Of a stretch of 64,000 nucleotides of DNA, positions 26,544 to 35,900 are shown one piece after another (the stretch's first letter is position 1; each line of letters begins with the position of its first letter). The stretch comes from Verrucomicrobiota bacterium (lineage in GTDB: Bacteria > Verrucomicrobiota > Kiritimatiellia > RFP12 > UBA1067). The stretch lies in the NCBI GenBank assembly GCA_023269675.1, contig JAHFSX010000018.1, forward strand, positions 52,558 through 116,557, in the 5' to 3' direction. A program made the translations under genes and the position numbers. The notes under the pieces are model-generated. The model did not search any database. It worked only from the letters and a program-made list of their open reading frames with translations, and had not been told where the DNA came from.

Positions 26544-28592
26544 CTACCGCACCACAAACGGCACGCTCTGCGTCACCGCCACGGCCGTCCTGTTCGTGTC
26601 GCCCGCCTTCGCGCAACCGAGAATGAGCCGGCCGGCATCGCCCGCCCGCATCACCGCCCCGTCGGCCTTGAGCAGCAGGAACACGTAGTCCTCCTTGTTC
26701 GTGTGCTGCACGCCTTGGATCACAAACCCCTTGGGCGGCCACACCACCACCGGCTCATACAGCTTGCCGACCTGCGGCGCGAGGGTCGGACTGAACACGG
26801 GCACACGCACCGCCGTCTGGAGCGGAACCGCCACGACCGTCTGGAGCGGCAGCGGCGCGGGCGACTTCCCCGTCAGCTCGATGCGCAACGCCCGCAGGCT
26901 GACGCTCGCCTTGGCCGAAAGCTCGCCCGCCGACTGCGCCTCGACCCGCTCCGCCACCCGATAAAAATCCAGCGGCACGGCCGTCCGCTTCACGACACGT
27001 CCGCCGACAGGCGCCGCGCCGGTCAGCGACAGCCCGAAGACCGTGTGCGGGAAGCGCACGCCGTCGGTCGACACCGTCATCTTGCACATCGTTGCGTTGG
27101 AGGCGATCACGCCGCCTTCGCAGGCGATGCTCAGCGGCGGGTAATCCAGCGTCACGCGCACCTCGCCGTCGAAGCCGTGGATGCGCTGCAGATAGACCGT
27201 CGCCAACGCGCTGCCGTCCGCCGGCACATTGAGCGAGGCCGGCGTCATCCACAAACGGAAGTCCGGCCGCGGCGGCCCCACGCGCAGGCGGTAACGGAGC
27301 CCGTCCGCGCTCCGGCCCTGCAAATCCGCCACCTCCACCTCAAAAGTCCCCGTTTCAGGCAGCGTCACCCGCACCGCAGGATCGCGCCCCTGCATCGCCG
27401 CCTGCACCGTGTTGTTCGTGTTGAACGACCCGCCCGCCACCGCCGCGCCCCGGCTGTCGCGGACCGTCACCACCGGCTGCAGCGGCGAGCCCAGCGCTTC
27501 GGCCCGCGCCTCCACATACAGCACGTCGCCGGCGGTCCCGCTGAAGCGGTACAGGTCGCGTCCGCCGGCCTGATCCAGCTCGCCGTTGACCACGCACGGC
27601 AGCCCGAGCGTCTGGGCGCCCGCTGAGGCGTCGTTGGGCTCTTGCTCTTCGGCGTCCGGCTCTTCCGCCAGATCGAAGCGCAGCCCCGGCAATACGAGCG
27701 CGTCCGCAGCCAGCGTCTCCAGACACAGCTCGCTGTTCTTGCCGCCGGTAAAGAGGCGCACGCGCTTCTGGGCCAGATTGCACCCCGCCAGCCGCACGTT
27801 GAGGCTCTCGCCCTCTTGGGCGCCCATCGGCGAAAACCCGGTGACCAGCGGCAACTCGCCCAGCTTGACGCGGTACACGCACGCATCGCCCCCGACGCCC
27901 GTGGCGGCCTTGACCTCCAAGCCGTAAACGCCGTCCTGCGGCACCTCGAAGACCAGCACCGGCGCGGTGGACGCGTCGTAAACGGTCACGCCTTCGCAAG
28001 GCTTGCCCGCCGCATCCGTCAAACTCAACGCCGGATGGAAGGCCCCGCGCGGCAACGCCCGCGCCTCGGCAAAGGCGACCAGCGTCATACCCTTGGCCGC
28101 CTGAAAGCGGTAGCGGTCCGCACCCACCCCGTTCACGCGCCCGTTCAGACACACCGGCAGCGCCTTCAGCGCGATCTCGGTGTTGAACGCCTGGTTGGTG
28201 AACGCCTCGCTGACCTCGGGCAGCGTCCCGATCTCGAAACGCACCGGATCGCTCAGCCGATAGGCCGTCGCCACCCGCAAGGAGCGGACGCCCGGCGCCG
28301 CCCACTTCTCGACCACGACTTTAAAACGGAAGCGGTTCGGCGCGACCGCCGGGACCGGCCGGCCCTTCTTCGTGTACGTGACGGTCCGCGCCGGCCCCAG
28401 AAGCGTGGCTTTGACCCCTGCGCCGCTGACGACCGCCTGAACAACCTCCTGCAGCACCGCGCCGCCGACCTCGATCTCGAATTCGCTCTCCGGCCTGCCC
28501 CCCGCCGGATAGACGTAGTTCAGCTCCGGATCAGCCGCCAACCCGGTCAGCGCGCAGGCCAGACAGCCCAACAGCAAAAAAATTCGCATCAT
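26544..28592 (-). CDS. exported PPC-domain beta-sandwich protein
   Basis: 682 residues with signal peptide (MMRIFLLLGCLACALTGLA). A segment around residues 325-430 (EEQEPNDASAGAQTLGLP...DLYRFSGTAGDVLYVEA) is a bacterial pre-peptidase C-terminal (PPC) domain. An earlier one-copy unit (about 140-250) has the same layout. Proteins of this kind are common in Planctomycetes and Verrucomicrobia and are exported; their binding role is unknown. Several Cys residues suggest disulfides. ATGATG preceded by GAAGGAG. Neighbour on the same strand is an exported deacetylase. Confidence 0.72.
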   Translation of the reverse strand: MMRIFLLLGCLACALTGLAADPELNYVYPAGGRPESEFEIEVGGAVLQEVVQAVVSGAGVKATLLGPARTVTYTKKGRPVPAVAPNRFRFKVVVEKWAAPGVRSLRVATAYRLSDPVRFEIGTLPEVSEAFTNQAFNTEIALKALPVCLNGRVNGVGADRYRFQAAKGMTLVAFAEARALPRGAFHPALSLTDAAGKPCEGVTVYDASTAPVLVFEVPQDGVYGLEVKAATGVGGDACVYRVKLGELPLVTGFSPMGAQEGESLNVRLAGCNLAQKRVRLFTGGKNSELCLETLAADALVLPGLRFDLAEEPDAEEQEPNDASAGAQTLGLPCVVNGELDQAGGRDLYRFSGTAGDVLYVEARAEALGSPLQPVVTVRDSRGAAVAGGSFNTNNTVQAAMQGRDPAVRVTLPETGTFEVEVADLQGRSADGLRYRLRVGPPRPDFRLWMTPASLNVPADGSALATVYLQRIHGFDGEVRVTLDYPPLSIACEGGVIASNATMCKMTVSTDGVRFPHTVFGLSLTGAAPVGGRVVKRTAVPLDFYRVAERVEAQSAGELSAKASVSLRALRIELTGKSPAPLPLQTVVAVPLQTAVRVPVFSPTLAPQVGKLYEPVVVWPPKGFVIQGVQHTNKEDYVFLLLKADGAVMRAGDAGRLILGCAKAGDTNRTAVAVTQSVPFVVR

Positions 28593-28618
28593 GCGCTTCA
28601 AGCTCCTTCGGTCTTGTC

Positions 28619-29596
28619 TCACCGCTTCTCAAGGACGATCTCGTCCGTGCCCGGAACGGCCGCATAACGGACCACCCCCTGAACCGCCTGAACCTCGGCC
28701 CGCGAAGGACCCTGCGCCACCCGACACGACGTCCAGTCCGCCGGCACGCGGGTCTCCAGCGTCAGAGCCGTATCGTACAAGGCCGGATCGGCCGCGCAGG
28801 CGAGCTGAAGCCTAATCTGAGCCTTGTCCGACTGCACGACCTTGACCGCGGCGCTGCCGCGCTCGGTCAGGTATTTGTGATAGGTGATGTGGTCCGTGAC
28901 CCACACCTCGCCGCGGCAGGCGTCGAGCTTGTCGAGCAGCGCCGTGAACACCTCCAGCGGCGTCACCAGCCAGTCCCCTCCCACGCCGTGCGAATCGTGA
29001 TGCCCCATGTCGCCCTTGGCGATGGCCTGGTCCACCAGCCGGCAGACCGCCTCCGCCGTCTTGACGTGGATGGGGTAGCCGAAGAAGGGCGGGCGTTCAA
29101 TCAGGTTGTACTTGGCCAAAGCGGCGCTCTGCTCGTCCTTGCTGACGGTCCACGGCACGCCGCCGGGCTGCCCGAAGGAGACGAGGAACGGCCGCGCGCG
29201 TTCCGGATGACAGGCGCGGATCACGGCTTCGCAGCGTGCCAGCTCGAGATCCAGCTGGACCGCGTTCGTGGCCCCCTGATGCTTGAAGGTGTGGTTGCCG
29301 AAGACCACGGCCGGATCTTTCGGCAGCTCCTGCTCCCAGGCCTGGCGCTCGTTCTGGAACGGCCCGTTGCCGGGGTTGATGTAAAAGGTGCCGACCATGC
29401 CGCGCCTGCGCAGCTCGGGGATCGCGGATTTGACGTGGCTCTGGCAACTGTCGTCGAACGCCAGCAGGAACACCGCCTTCTTCCCGTCCTTCCACTTCAG
29501 CACCGCCGTGTCGGAAGGCTGAAGCAGCGCGCTCTCCGCAGCCGTCGCCACGCATCCCGCCAGCATCGCCGCCGCCATCACCCTTGCGTATTTCAT
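28619..29596 (-). CDS. exported polysaccharide deacetylase (NodB-like)
   Basis: 325 residues with signal peptide (MKYARVMAAAMLAGCVATAA). 'VFLLAFDDSC' provides the Asp pair of NodB motif 1, and 'FGNHTFKH' supplies the H(S/T)xxH metal site. It should remove acetyl groups from an exported glycan using a divalent metal. 'GHHDSHGVGG' later may be the catalytic His region. ATG at 29596 is before the signal peptide. 23 bases separate its 3' end from the PPC gene start, so the two are probably cotranscribed. Confidence 0.82.
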   Translation of the reverse strand: MKYARVMAAAMLAGCVATAAESALLQPSDTAVLKWKDGKKAVFLLAFDDSCQSHVKSAIPELRRRGMVGTFYINPGNGPFQNERQAWEQELPKDPAVVFGNHTFKHQGATNAVQLDLELARCEAVIRACHPERARPFLVSFGQPGGVPWTVSKDEQSAALAKYNLIERPPFFGYPIHVKTAEAVCRLVDQAIAKGDMGHHDSHGVGGDWLVTPLEVFTALLDKLDACRGEVWVTDHITYHKYLTERGSAAVKVVQSDKAQIRLQLACAADPALYDTALTLETRVPADWTSCRVAQGPSRAEVQAVQGVVRYAAVPGTDEIVLEKR

Positions 29597-29685
29597 GCTT
29601 CTTCCCCCCTTGCCCCGTCCACCCCTGACCCCCGCCGCGCGCCTGCTCGACACTTCACCTTCAGCTCGGCGGGCGCCCTGCGCGC

Positions 29686-30234
29686 TCAGCCTATCGGCTG
29701 GCCCGCGCCCTCTGCGCCGGCGGCCAGCGCGGCGGCCTGCGCTTTCTTGAACGCCTGGAACGCCGCCACCGTCGCGGTTTTCATGTGCTCGCGGTAATGC
29801 CCGTACGTCAGCGGCACGCCTTCGCCCATCTCCGACTCCCGCACCTCGCAGTGGAACATCGAGTGCGTCGCCAGTTCAAGCGTGTGCACCACGTTGCAGA
29901 CATACCACGCCGCCGTGTTGTGCAACACCGGCAGCCCGCCGCGCAGCAGATGCGGAATGTGGTTCCATTTCTGAATGTGGCGCGAGGACTGAAAGCCGAA
30001 GAGCGCCACCACCAGCGGGTCCACGTCCTCGCGCAAGACCGACACGCTGAACTGGCCCGATGCCTTGATGCAGCCGTTGGTCCGGGTCTGGTGCTGGCTG
30101 CACAGGATCACCGTCGCGGGAAACGCGGTGGACTGGATCAGGGCGTCCACGATGCATCCCGAAAATCCCTCCTCGCAATGGGTGCCCACCACATACAAGC
30201 CGCACGAAATCGCAAACAACGCCTTGTCATCCAT
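29686..30234 (-). CDS. flavin reductase-like FMN-binding protein
   Basis: 182 residues. 'YVVGTHCEEGFSGCIVDALIQSTAFPATVILCSQ' followed by 'SGQFSVSVLRE' is the flavin reductase-like split barrel seen in flavoredoxin and FMN-dependent reductases. Expected to bind FMN and pass electrons. A poly-Ala tail ends the protein. It follows ispH on the same strand by 15 bases, so one operon is likely. Confidence 0.8.
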   Translation of the reverse strand: MDDKALFAISCGLYVVGTHCEEGFSGCIVDALIQSTAFPATVILCSQHQTRTNGCIKASGQFSVSVLREDVDPLVVALFGFQSSRHIQKWNHIPHLLRGGLPVLHNTAAWYVCNVVHTLELATHSMFHCEVRESEMGEGVPLTYGHYREHMKTATVAAFQAFKKAQAAALAAGAEGAGQPIG

Positions 30235-30249
30235 CTCAGCCGACCTCCC

Positions 30250-31191
30250 TCACGCCGGCAACGCCGGCAACCTGAACACGTGCGAATCCTCAGCCACCGC
30301 CACCATCACCTCGGTCGCGGGGAATCCGTACTTCTCCTGCAGAACCCCCACCGCCGCATCCAGAAACGACTCGGGCGTGGACGCGCCGCTGGCGACCCCC
30401 ACCGTCCCGGCCGACTCCCAGGCCAACCCGTCCAGCTGCGCCAGCTCGCTCACCAGCACCGCCTCGGCTCCCGCGGCCCGCGCCGTCTCGACCAGCCGCT
30501 GGCTGTTCGAGCTGTTCGCGGAACCCAGCACCACCACCCGCCCGCACACCTGGGCCAGCGCAGCCACCGCCTGCTGCCGGTTGCGCGTGGCGTAACAGAC
30601 ATCCGTGCTGGCCGGCAGCCGCAGCGCGGGAAACCGCCGCCGCAGCACCGCCATCACCGCCTCGACCTGCACCTCGCCCAGCGTCGTCTGCGTGACCACC
30701 GCGACCGGCGCGCCCTCCGGCAGCGCCAGCGCCTCGGCCTCCTGCGCGCTCTCGACGATGCGCACGTGTCCGGGGGCCTCCCCGGCCACGCCGACCACCT
30801 CCTCGTGGCGCCGGTGCCCGATGCAGATCACCGCCGCGCCCTGCGAGGCGAAGCGCCGCACCTCGGCATGCACCTTGGTCACAAACGGGCAGGTCGCGTC
30901 GATCACGCGCAGCCCGCGCGCCCGCGCCGCCTGCCAGACCGACGGAGCCACGCCGTGCGCGGAGAACAGGAGCAGCGCGCCCTCCGGCACCGCCTCGATC
31001 CGGTCCACGAAAACCATGCCCAGCCCGACCAGCCGCGACACGACCTGCCGGTTGTGCACGATCTCGTTCAGGCAGTAGACGGTCTCGCCGCGGAACCGCG
31101 CCAGCACCACCTCGGCGGTCTCCACCGCCCGCGCGACCCCCGAGCAGAAGCCGTGGGGGCGCACCACGATCAGCCGTTTCGGCTGCGTCAC
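30250..31191 (-). CDS. ispH: 4-hydroxy-3-methylbut-2-enyl diphosphate reductase
   Basis: 313 residues. HGFCSGVARA (first cluster Cys), DATCPFVTK (second), and CYATRNRQ (third) bind the 4Fe-4S cluster of IspH, the last enzyme of the MEP isoprenoid pathway, which makes IPP and DMAPP. 'SANSSNSQRLVE' is the substrate-binding block. Length is typical. Its start overlaps the HNH gene stop by four bases. Confidence 0.95.
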   Translation of the reverse strand: MTQPKRLIVVRPHGFCSGVARAVETAEVVLARFRGETVYCLNEIVHNRQVVSRLVGLGMVFVDRIEAVPEGALLLFSAHGVAPSVWQAARARGLRVIDATCPFVTKVHAEVRRFASQGAAVICIGHRRHEEVVGVAGEAPGHVRIVESAQEAEALALPEGAPVAVVTQTTLGEVQVEAVMAVLRRRFPALRLPASTDVCYATRNRQQAVAALAQVCGRVVVLGSANSSNSQRLVETARAAGAEAVLVSELAQLDGLAWESAGTVGVASGASTPESFLDAAVGVLQEKYGFPATEVMVAVAEDSHVFRLPALPA

Positions 31192-31526
31192 GTCTCGTCC
31201 CCCTCATCGTCCGCCATATCGTCCGCCACCAATCCGTCGCGCTCCAGGTCCGCCAAAATCCGCTCGGCCGGCGTCAGGTATTTCTTGGTCTTGTTGCAGG
31301 CCGCGCACGCCGGCACCACATTGCCCTTGGTGCTGGTCCCGCCGCGGGCGACCGGCACCACGTGGTCCAGCGTCAGCGCCTCGGCGCCGACCTGCCGGCC
31401 GCAGTAATGACACACCCCGGCCTGTACCTGCTGCTGCCACCAGGTGCTCTTGCGGAGCTCGCGCGCCTTCCCGCGCTCGCGCGACACGTGCTGCCCGTCT
31501 TTGCGTATGTCAACCCAGTCGCTCAT
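31188..31526 (-). CDS. HNH endonuclease domain protein
   Basis: 112 residues. CHYCG and CAACN zinc ribbons flank LDHVVPVARGG, the HNH core. Stand-alone small HNH proteins are DNA nickases or double-strand nucleases of often unknown role. An acidic tail (ADDMADDEGDE) ends it. It is translationally coupled to ispH and follows the GDT1-ferritin gene by ten bases. Confidence 0.85.
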   Translation of the reverse strand: MSDWVDIRKDGQHVSRERGKARELRKSTWWQQQVQAGVCHYCGRQVGAEALTLDHVVPVARGGTSTKGNVVPACAACNKTKKYLTPAERILADLERDGLVADDMADDEGDET

Positions 31527-31536
31527 ACCCGCCTGC

Positions 31537-32304
31537 CTACAAGGTTCGACTGACCGACTTCCGCAGCGCGATCAGCCGCTGGGCGTGGGTCTCTTCGGCC
31601 ACCGCCAGCGCCGCGAACGTCTCGCTCAGCCGCTGCAGCGAACTCCGCTCCGACAGGATCCGGTAGAACTGCGCCATGGCGCGCTCGTGCTCGATCGCGT
31701 GCTCGACGTCCTTCGAAGCCTTGGCGGCGTCGTGGATCAGCTCGTCCACCGGCGGCAGCACGCCCGCCATTTCGGGGGTGATCTCGATGTCCCGGCCGCC
31801 GCCCGCCGCGATGGCCCCGATCATCGCGTCATGATGCCAGCGCTCCTCGAGCGCCAGGCGCGCGAAGACCGCCTTCTCCTCGGGATCCGTCGCCCGCGCC
31901 GCCAGCGCCTCGTAATCCTCGTACGCCGCCTGCTCGAAGACCGCCGCCTGCTGGATCACGAAACGGCCCACCCAGCCGGTGATGTGCGACAGCTCTTTGG
32001 GCGCGGCCAGCACCCGGTCGGCCCGGGGCAGGAACACCTCGCGCAGCATCAGGCTGCCGAAGATCAGGAACAGCAGGCCGCCCGCGCATTTGATGTAGCG
32101 CTCGTCGGGGACAAAGCGCCTCAGCAGCTCGCCCGCCAGCACACCGAAGGCGGTGGAGCAGGTGAGCGCGATCGCTCCCGCCGCGAACACCGTCCACTTC
32201 GACGACGCCGTGGCCGATTGGCTCATCACCGCCAGTTGCGTCTTGTCGCCGAGCTCGGCGAGAAAAATCAGCACAAACGTACTGAAAAACAGGGGCCAGT
32301 TCAC
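31537..32304 (-). CDS. fusion of GDT1/UPF0016 membrane module and ferritin-like domain
   Basis: 255 residues. The N-terminal 90 residues hold one UPF0016 (GDT1/TMEM165) half: ELGDKTQ at about 17-23 and three hydrophobic helices. That family exports Mn2+ or Ca2+ and usually has two copies of this motif or works as a dimer of halves. Residues about 105-250 form a rubrerythrin-like four-helix unit with E...EExxH pairs (EQAAYEDY...LEERWHH and EHERAMAQ...AEETHAQ). This suggests a metal-sensing or metal-oxidising domain feeding a metal exporter, by analogy with ferritin-VIT (MbfA) proteins. GTG at 32304 is preceded by AAGGAGG. Confidence 0.75.
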   Translation of the reverse strand: MNWPLFFSTFVLIFLAELGDKTQLAVMSQSATASSKWTVFAAGAIALTCSTAFGVLAGELLRRFVPDERYIKCAGGLLFLIFGSLMLREVFLPRADRVLAAPKELSHITGWVGRFVIQQAAVFEQAAYEDYEALAARATDPEEKAVFARLALEERWHHDAMIGAIAAGGGRDIEITPEMAGVLPPVDELIHDAAKASKDVEHAIEHERAMAQFYRILSERSSLQRLSETFAALAVAEETHAQRLIALRKSVSRTL

Positions 32305-32408
32305 GCGCACCTCCTTATGGAAAAAGAGAAAGTATACACTTTTTCAAGCGTGCCGCGCCATGGTCAACTTCGACAAAACCGCAATCGCGTCCGCGGATTG
32401 CCGTGCCT

Positions 32409-32672
32409 TTACTTGTCCAGCGCCTCCATGTCCTTGCGGCGCTGGGCGTCGATCACGCGGAGCTTGTCCCGCGCCGAAAGGCCCTGGTCCACCGCCGCCT
32501 TGCCGGTCACACCCTCGATGACCGTCTGCGCCGTGGACTTCGGTTTCAACGCCGGCTGCTCCGCCGCCGGAACCTGCGGGGACGGCTCGGAGGCGTCGCC
32601 GCACCCGCTCAAAAACGTGCCGCACAGCAGCAGACCCGCCGCAGACGCGGGCAGAAAAACAGCCACTCTCAT
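32409..32672 (-). CDS. small lipoprotein of unknown function
   Basis: 87 residues. Lipobox LSGCG places lipidated Cys at about residue 24. The mature part is Pro/Ala/Ser-rich then alpha-helical with charged residues. No family recognised. Start ATG is preceded by AGGAGAA. It lies between the GDT1-ferritin gene and the giant LRR gene. Confidence 0.6.
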   Translation of the reverse strand: MRVAVFLPASAAGLLLCGTFLSGCGDASEPSPQVPAAEQPALKPKSTAQTVIEGVTGKAAVDQGLSARDKLRVIDAQRRKDMEALDK

Positions 32673-32934
32673 CGTTTTCTCCTTCTAGTCACTTTCAGCT
32701 CGCTCACCCGCACATCATGCGAATTCCGCGCGTGAGCCCCAGCCGTTCGCGGAATTCGCGGTTCAAAAAAGCCCCCGTACGCCCTGGGCGACCGCCGGCG
32801 CATTCGCGCCTGACCGGTCACCAGCGTAGCAGAACGCCGGCGGGACGTCATTGGGGGAGTTGCGGAGAGCGAGGGGCGCGGCCGTGGACGGGCCGCGCCG
32901 CGGGCGGGCCCGCTGAACCGCCAGCCTGCAGGAG

Positions 32935-35900
32935 CTACTCGGCGAGCAGGATCTTCAAATCGTACGACCAGTTGAAGCCGTAGGTCTCCGGCCGGCCCTG
33001 CGCGTTGAGGACCTGCGCCTTGTCCGGCCAGAGGAAGAAGCCGCGCCCTGCGACCCCGTCACTCGGGTCCGCGCGCTCGGGCGTCAGGATGCCCGCGTAG
33101 GCAATGGTCTTGGAGGTGTGCGTTGCGGCGTAGTCGAACCACGCCTTGAACGAACCCCTGAAAACGCCCGTCGCCCGGTTCAGCGCGACCGTCAGGCCCA
33201 CGGCGTTGGTCACACCGCCGTAGTCGTACGCGCGGGAGCCGGCCTCCCTGGCCGGCACGCCCGGCTGCGGGGCAGCGAGGCCGGTCATCGCGCCGTTCCG
33301 GTTGGTCACCACCGACAGCACGATGCCGTCCGGATCCCACCAGACCGACGCATGGCGGTTGGTGCCGACGATCGTCTGCGGAGCCGACCCCCAGTCGTCC
33401 GTGCCGACCGAGAGCGTCCGGTTCGTGTAGTAGCGGTAGAGGTTGCCGAGCGTATCGTACCAGCCGCCGTCCAGCCAGAGCTCGCGGCGGAAGCCCGTGC
33501 CGTAGGCCGAGGTCGCCCGCGGCGCGCGGTTCTCCCAGAGCAGCGGGTCGAATTCGCCCAGAAGGCGCAGGATCACCGGCTCCTCCGCGGCGGCCTTGCA
33601 GAACTCGACCAGACCGAACAGGCCGCCGCCCTCGTAGGCGGCCGGCGCGGCCGATATCACCGTGAAGACTCGCCCTTCCTCGTTCAGGATCAGGGCCCCG
33701 GACTGCGAAACCGCGGTGCCGTCCGCCAGCCTGCCCGCGGTTTTGACGCCACCGGCCTTGTCTACCGTGAAGGCGAGATAGCCGTTGCCGCATGCGGTGC
33801 CGGCCGGCAAGGTCGCCGTGTAGTAGCCGGTGAAGCGCTCCGCGAGGACCGTCGCCATACCCGGCTCTTTCCAGACGCTGCGGTACAGGGTCACCTCAAG
33901 GTCGGAGGCCAGGTTCTCTCGCACCAGGCCCAGCGTGGCCGGCACGATGCCATAAGGGTCCCTGATCTCGGGCAGGGTCACCACCAGGAAGACGGGCAGC
34001 GACGCGCGCCCGACCGTCGCCGTCGCCGTTATCATGAAGGCGTCCTCCCCATGGCGGAACGCATAAGACTTGGCGCTGAAGCTGTAGGTCGAGTCCCAAA
34101 GCGAGAGTTTGCCCGACACGCCTCCCAAGGCGGTAACGTTCATGGATGCGGCGCCCGAACCGTGCCAGTCCCTCCACGCCACACCGTTGAACGTGCCCTG
34201 CGCCCAGGCGGGCAGAGGCACAACGTCGACCGTGAACGTGTTTGTGACCGGCCTTTCGGCAACGTTCGCGGCCGTGACCGTGACCCGCGCGGGCGGGTTG
34301 CCTGCCGGTGTCGGGGCCGTCGGCACGCCGGCGATGCGGACAACGGTCGCGTTCCTGCCTCCGCTCACGTCCAGCATGGCCTTGAGCCCCGTGGGCAGGC
34401 CGGCCACCGTCACGCCCGGCAGCGACTCGGACACGATCCGGACCGGCAGGTTGAAGGCGACGCCGACCACGGCCGTCTGAGGCCCTGGATCTTCCAACAC
34501 CGGCGGGGGGACATTGGTCGTCGGACCGAAGAGCGCTGTCACGGACACGTTCGCGTTGGGCATCGTCAGTCTCCGCGCGGTTGCCTGTGAACCGTCATCC
34601 CACTGCAAAAAAGTATGGCTTGTGGCGGGTATCGCCGTCAGGGAGATCTTTGTGCCAGGCAGGTACAACCCGGCGCCGATCACCGTCCCTCCGCCAGCTG
34701 GAATCACGGCCAAGAGACGCGCCTTGACCGTCAACCTCCGCTTCACGGGTACGGCGGCCCTGAAATCGGCGTTGCCCGGCTGGCGTGCCGTGATCACCGC
34801 CGTGCCCGCGCCGACGATATGCGCCATGCCTCCCTCGATCTGCAACACGGACCCGTTCGAACTCGCGAACGCCACCGGCAGGCCCGAAGAGGCCGCCGCC
34901 TCCAGCACGAAGTCGGGGTCACCCAGCACCCTCGGGGGCAGCGCCTTGAAGGTGACCGTCTGCGCTGCGGACACGTTCTTGACCCTCACCGTCCATCGGG
35001 TTGCGGCCGAAAGGCCCTGCCTGTCCAGCGCGACGGCGCTGACTTCGACAAACCTAAACGCCGCCCCGCCTTGCACCGTGTCAGCCCCGGTACTCACGGC
35101 GAACGCGCTGCTGATGGCATTCGGCGCCCCGCCGTACGTCACCTGCTGCCGCACGCCGTCCACGAGCCACGTGATGTTGGACATGCCGCGCCCGGCCGCA
35201 TCGGGGTCGGCGCCGTCGCTCGCCCTCACGCTGAAGCCGAGGGAGGCGCCCTCGCTGACCGTCAGCAGCGTCGTTGCAGGGGCCCGCTCCGTGATCCGGG
35301 GAGGGAGGCCGCGGACCCACTGCGCGTAGAGCGTGTGGTCAGCCGCCACCTCCACCGCGGTCACGCCTGAGACCGGCGTCCCGGCGCCGTCCGCCGCTGT
35401 CCGCCAGCCCGCGAACGTGTAGCCTGTCCGCGACGGCAGCGGCAACGTGCCGTAAGCTGAACCGTAAATGACCGTCTTTGAACCTGGACTCACCCAGCCG
35501 CCTGTAGGTTCGAAGGCCACCATATAGGCGTTGCCTTTGAAAACGGCGGTCAGGACGATATCCGATGGCGGCATGGTCACCGTGGCGGTTGCAGACTTGA
35601 CGTTATCGACATACTGCGTTGCGCCCTCCCACCGGTCAAAGGCATACCCGACCCGCGGCGTCGCCGTAATCGTAACCAGATTTCCGAGCGTGTGCTCACC
35701 GCCCCCGACTCCGCCGTTAACGGTAAGGAGGAAGTCGGGATACCATAGATCCGTCGGACAACCGCCCCACGTGTTCGGAACGCATGGCCAACCCGCGGTG
35801 CCGGAACAGCGATAGACGGTCAGGTTGCCGGCCCCAAAGAACACATCCGATCCCAGAGCGGGGGCGTCACCTTTGAAACAGGCGCTGGACAGACAGTCGC

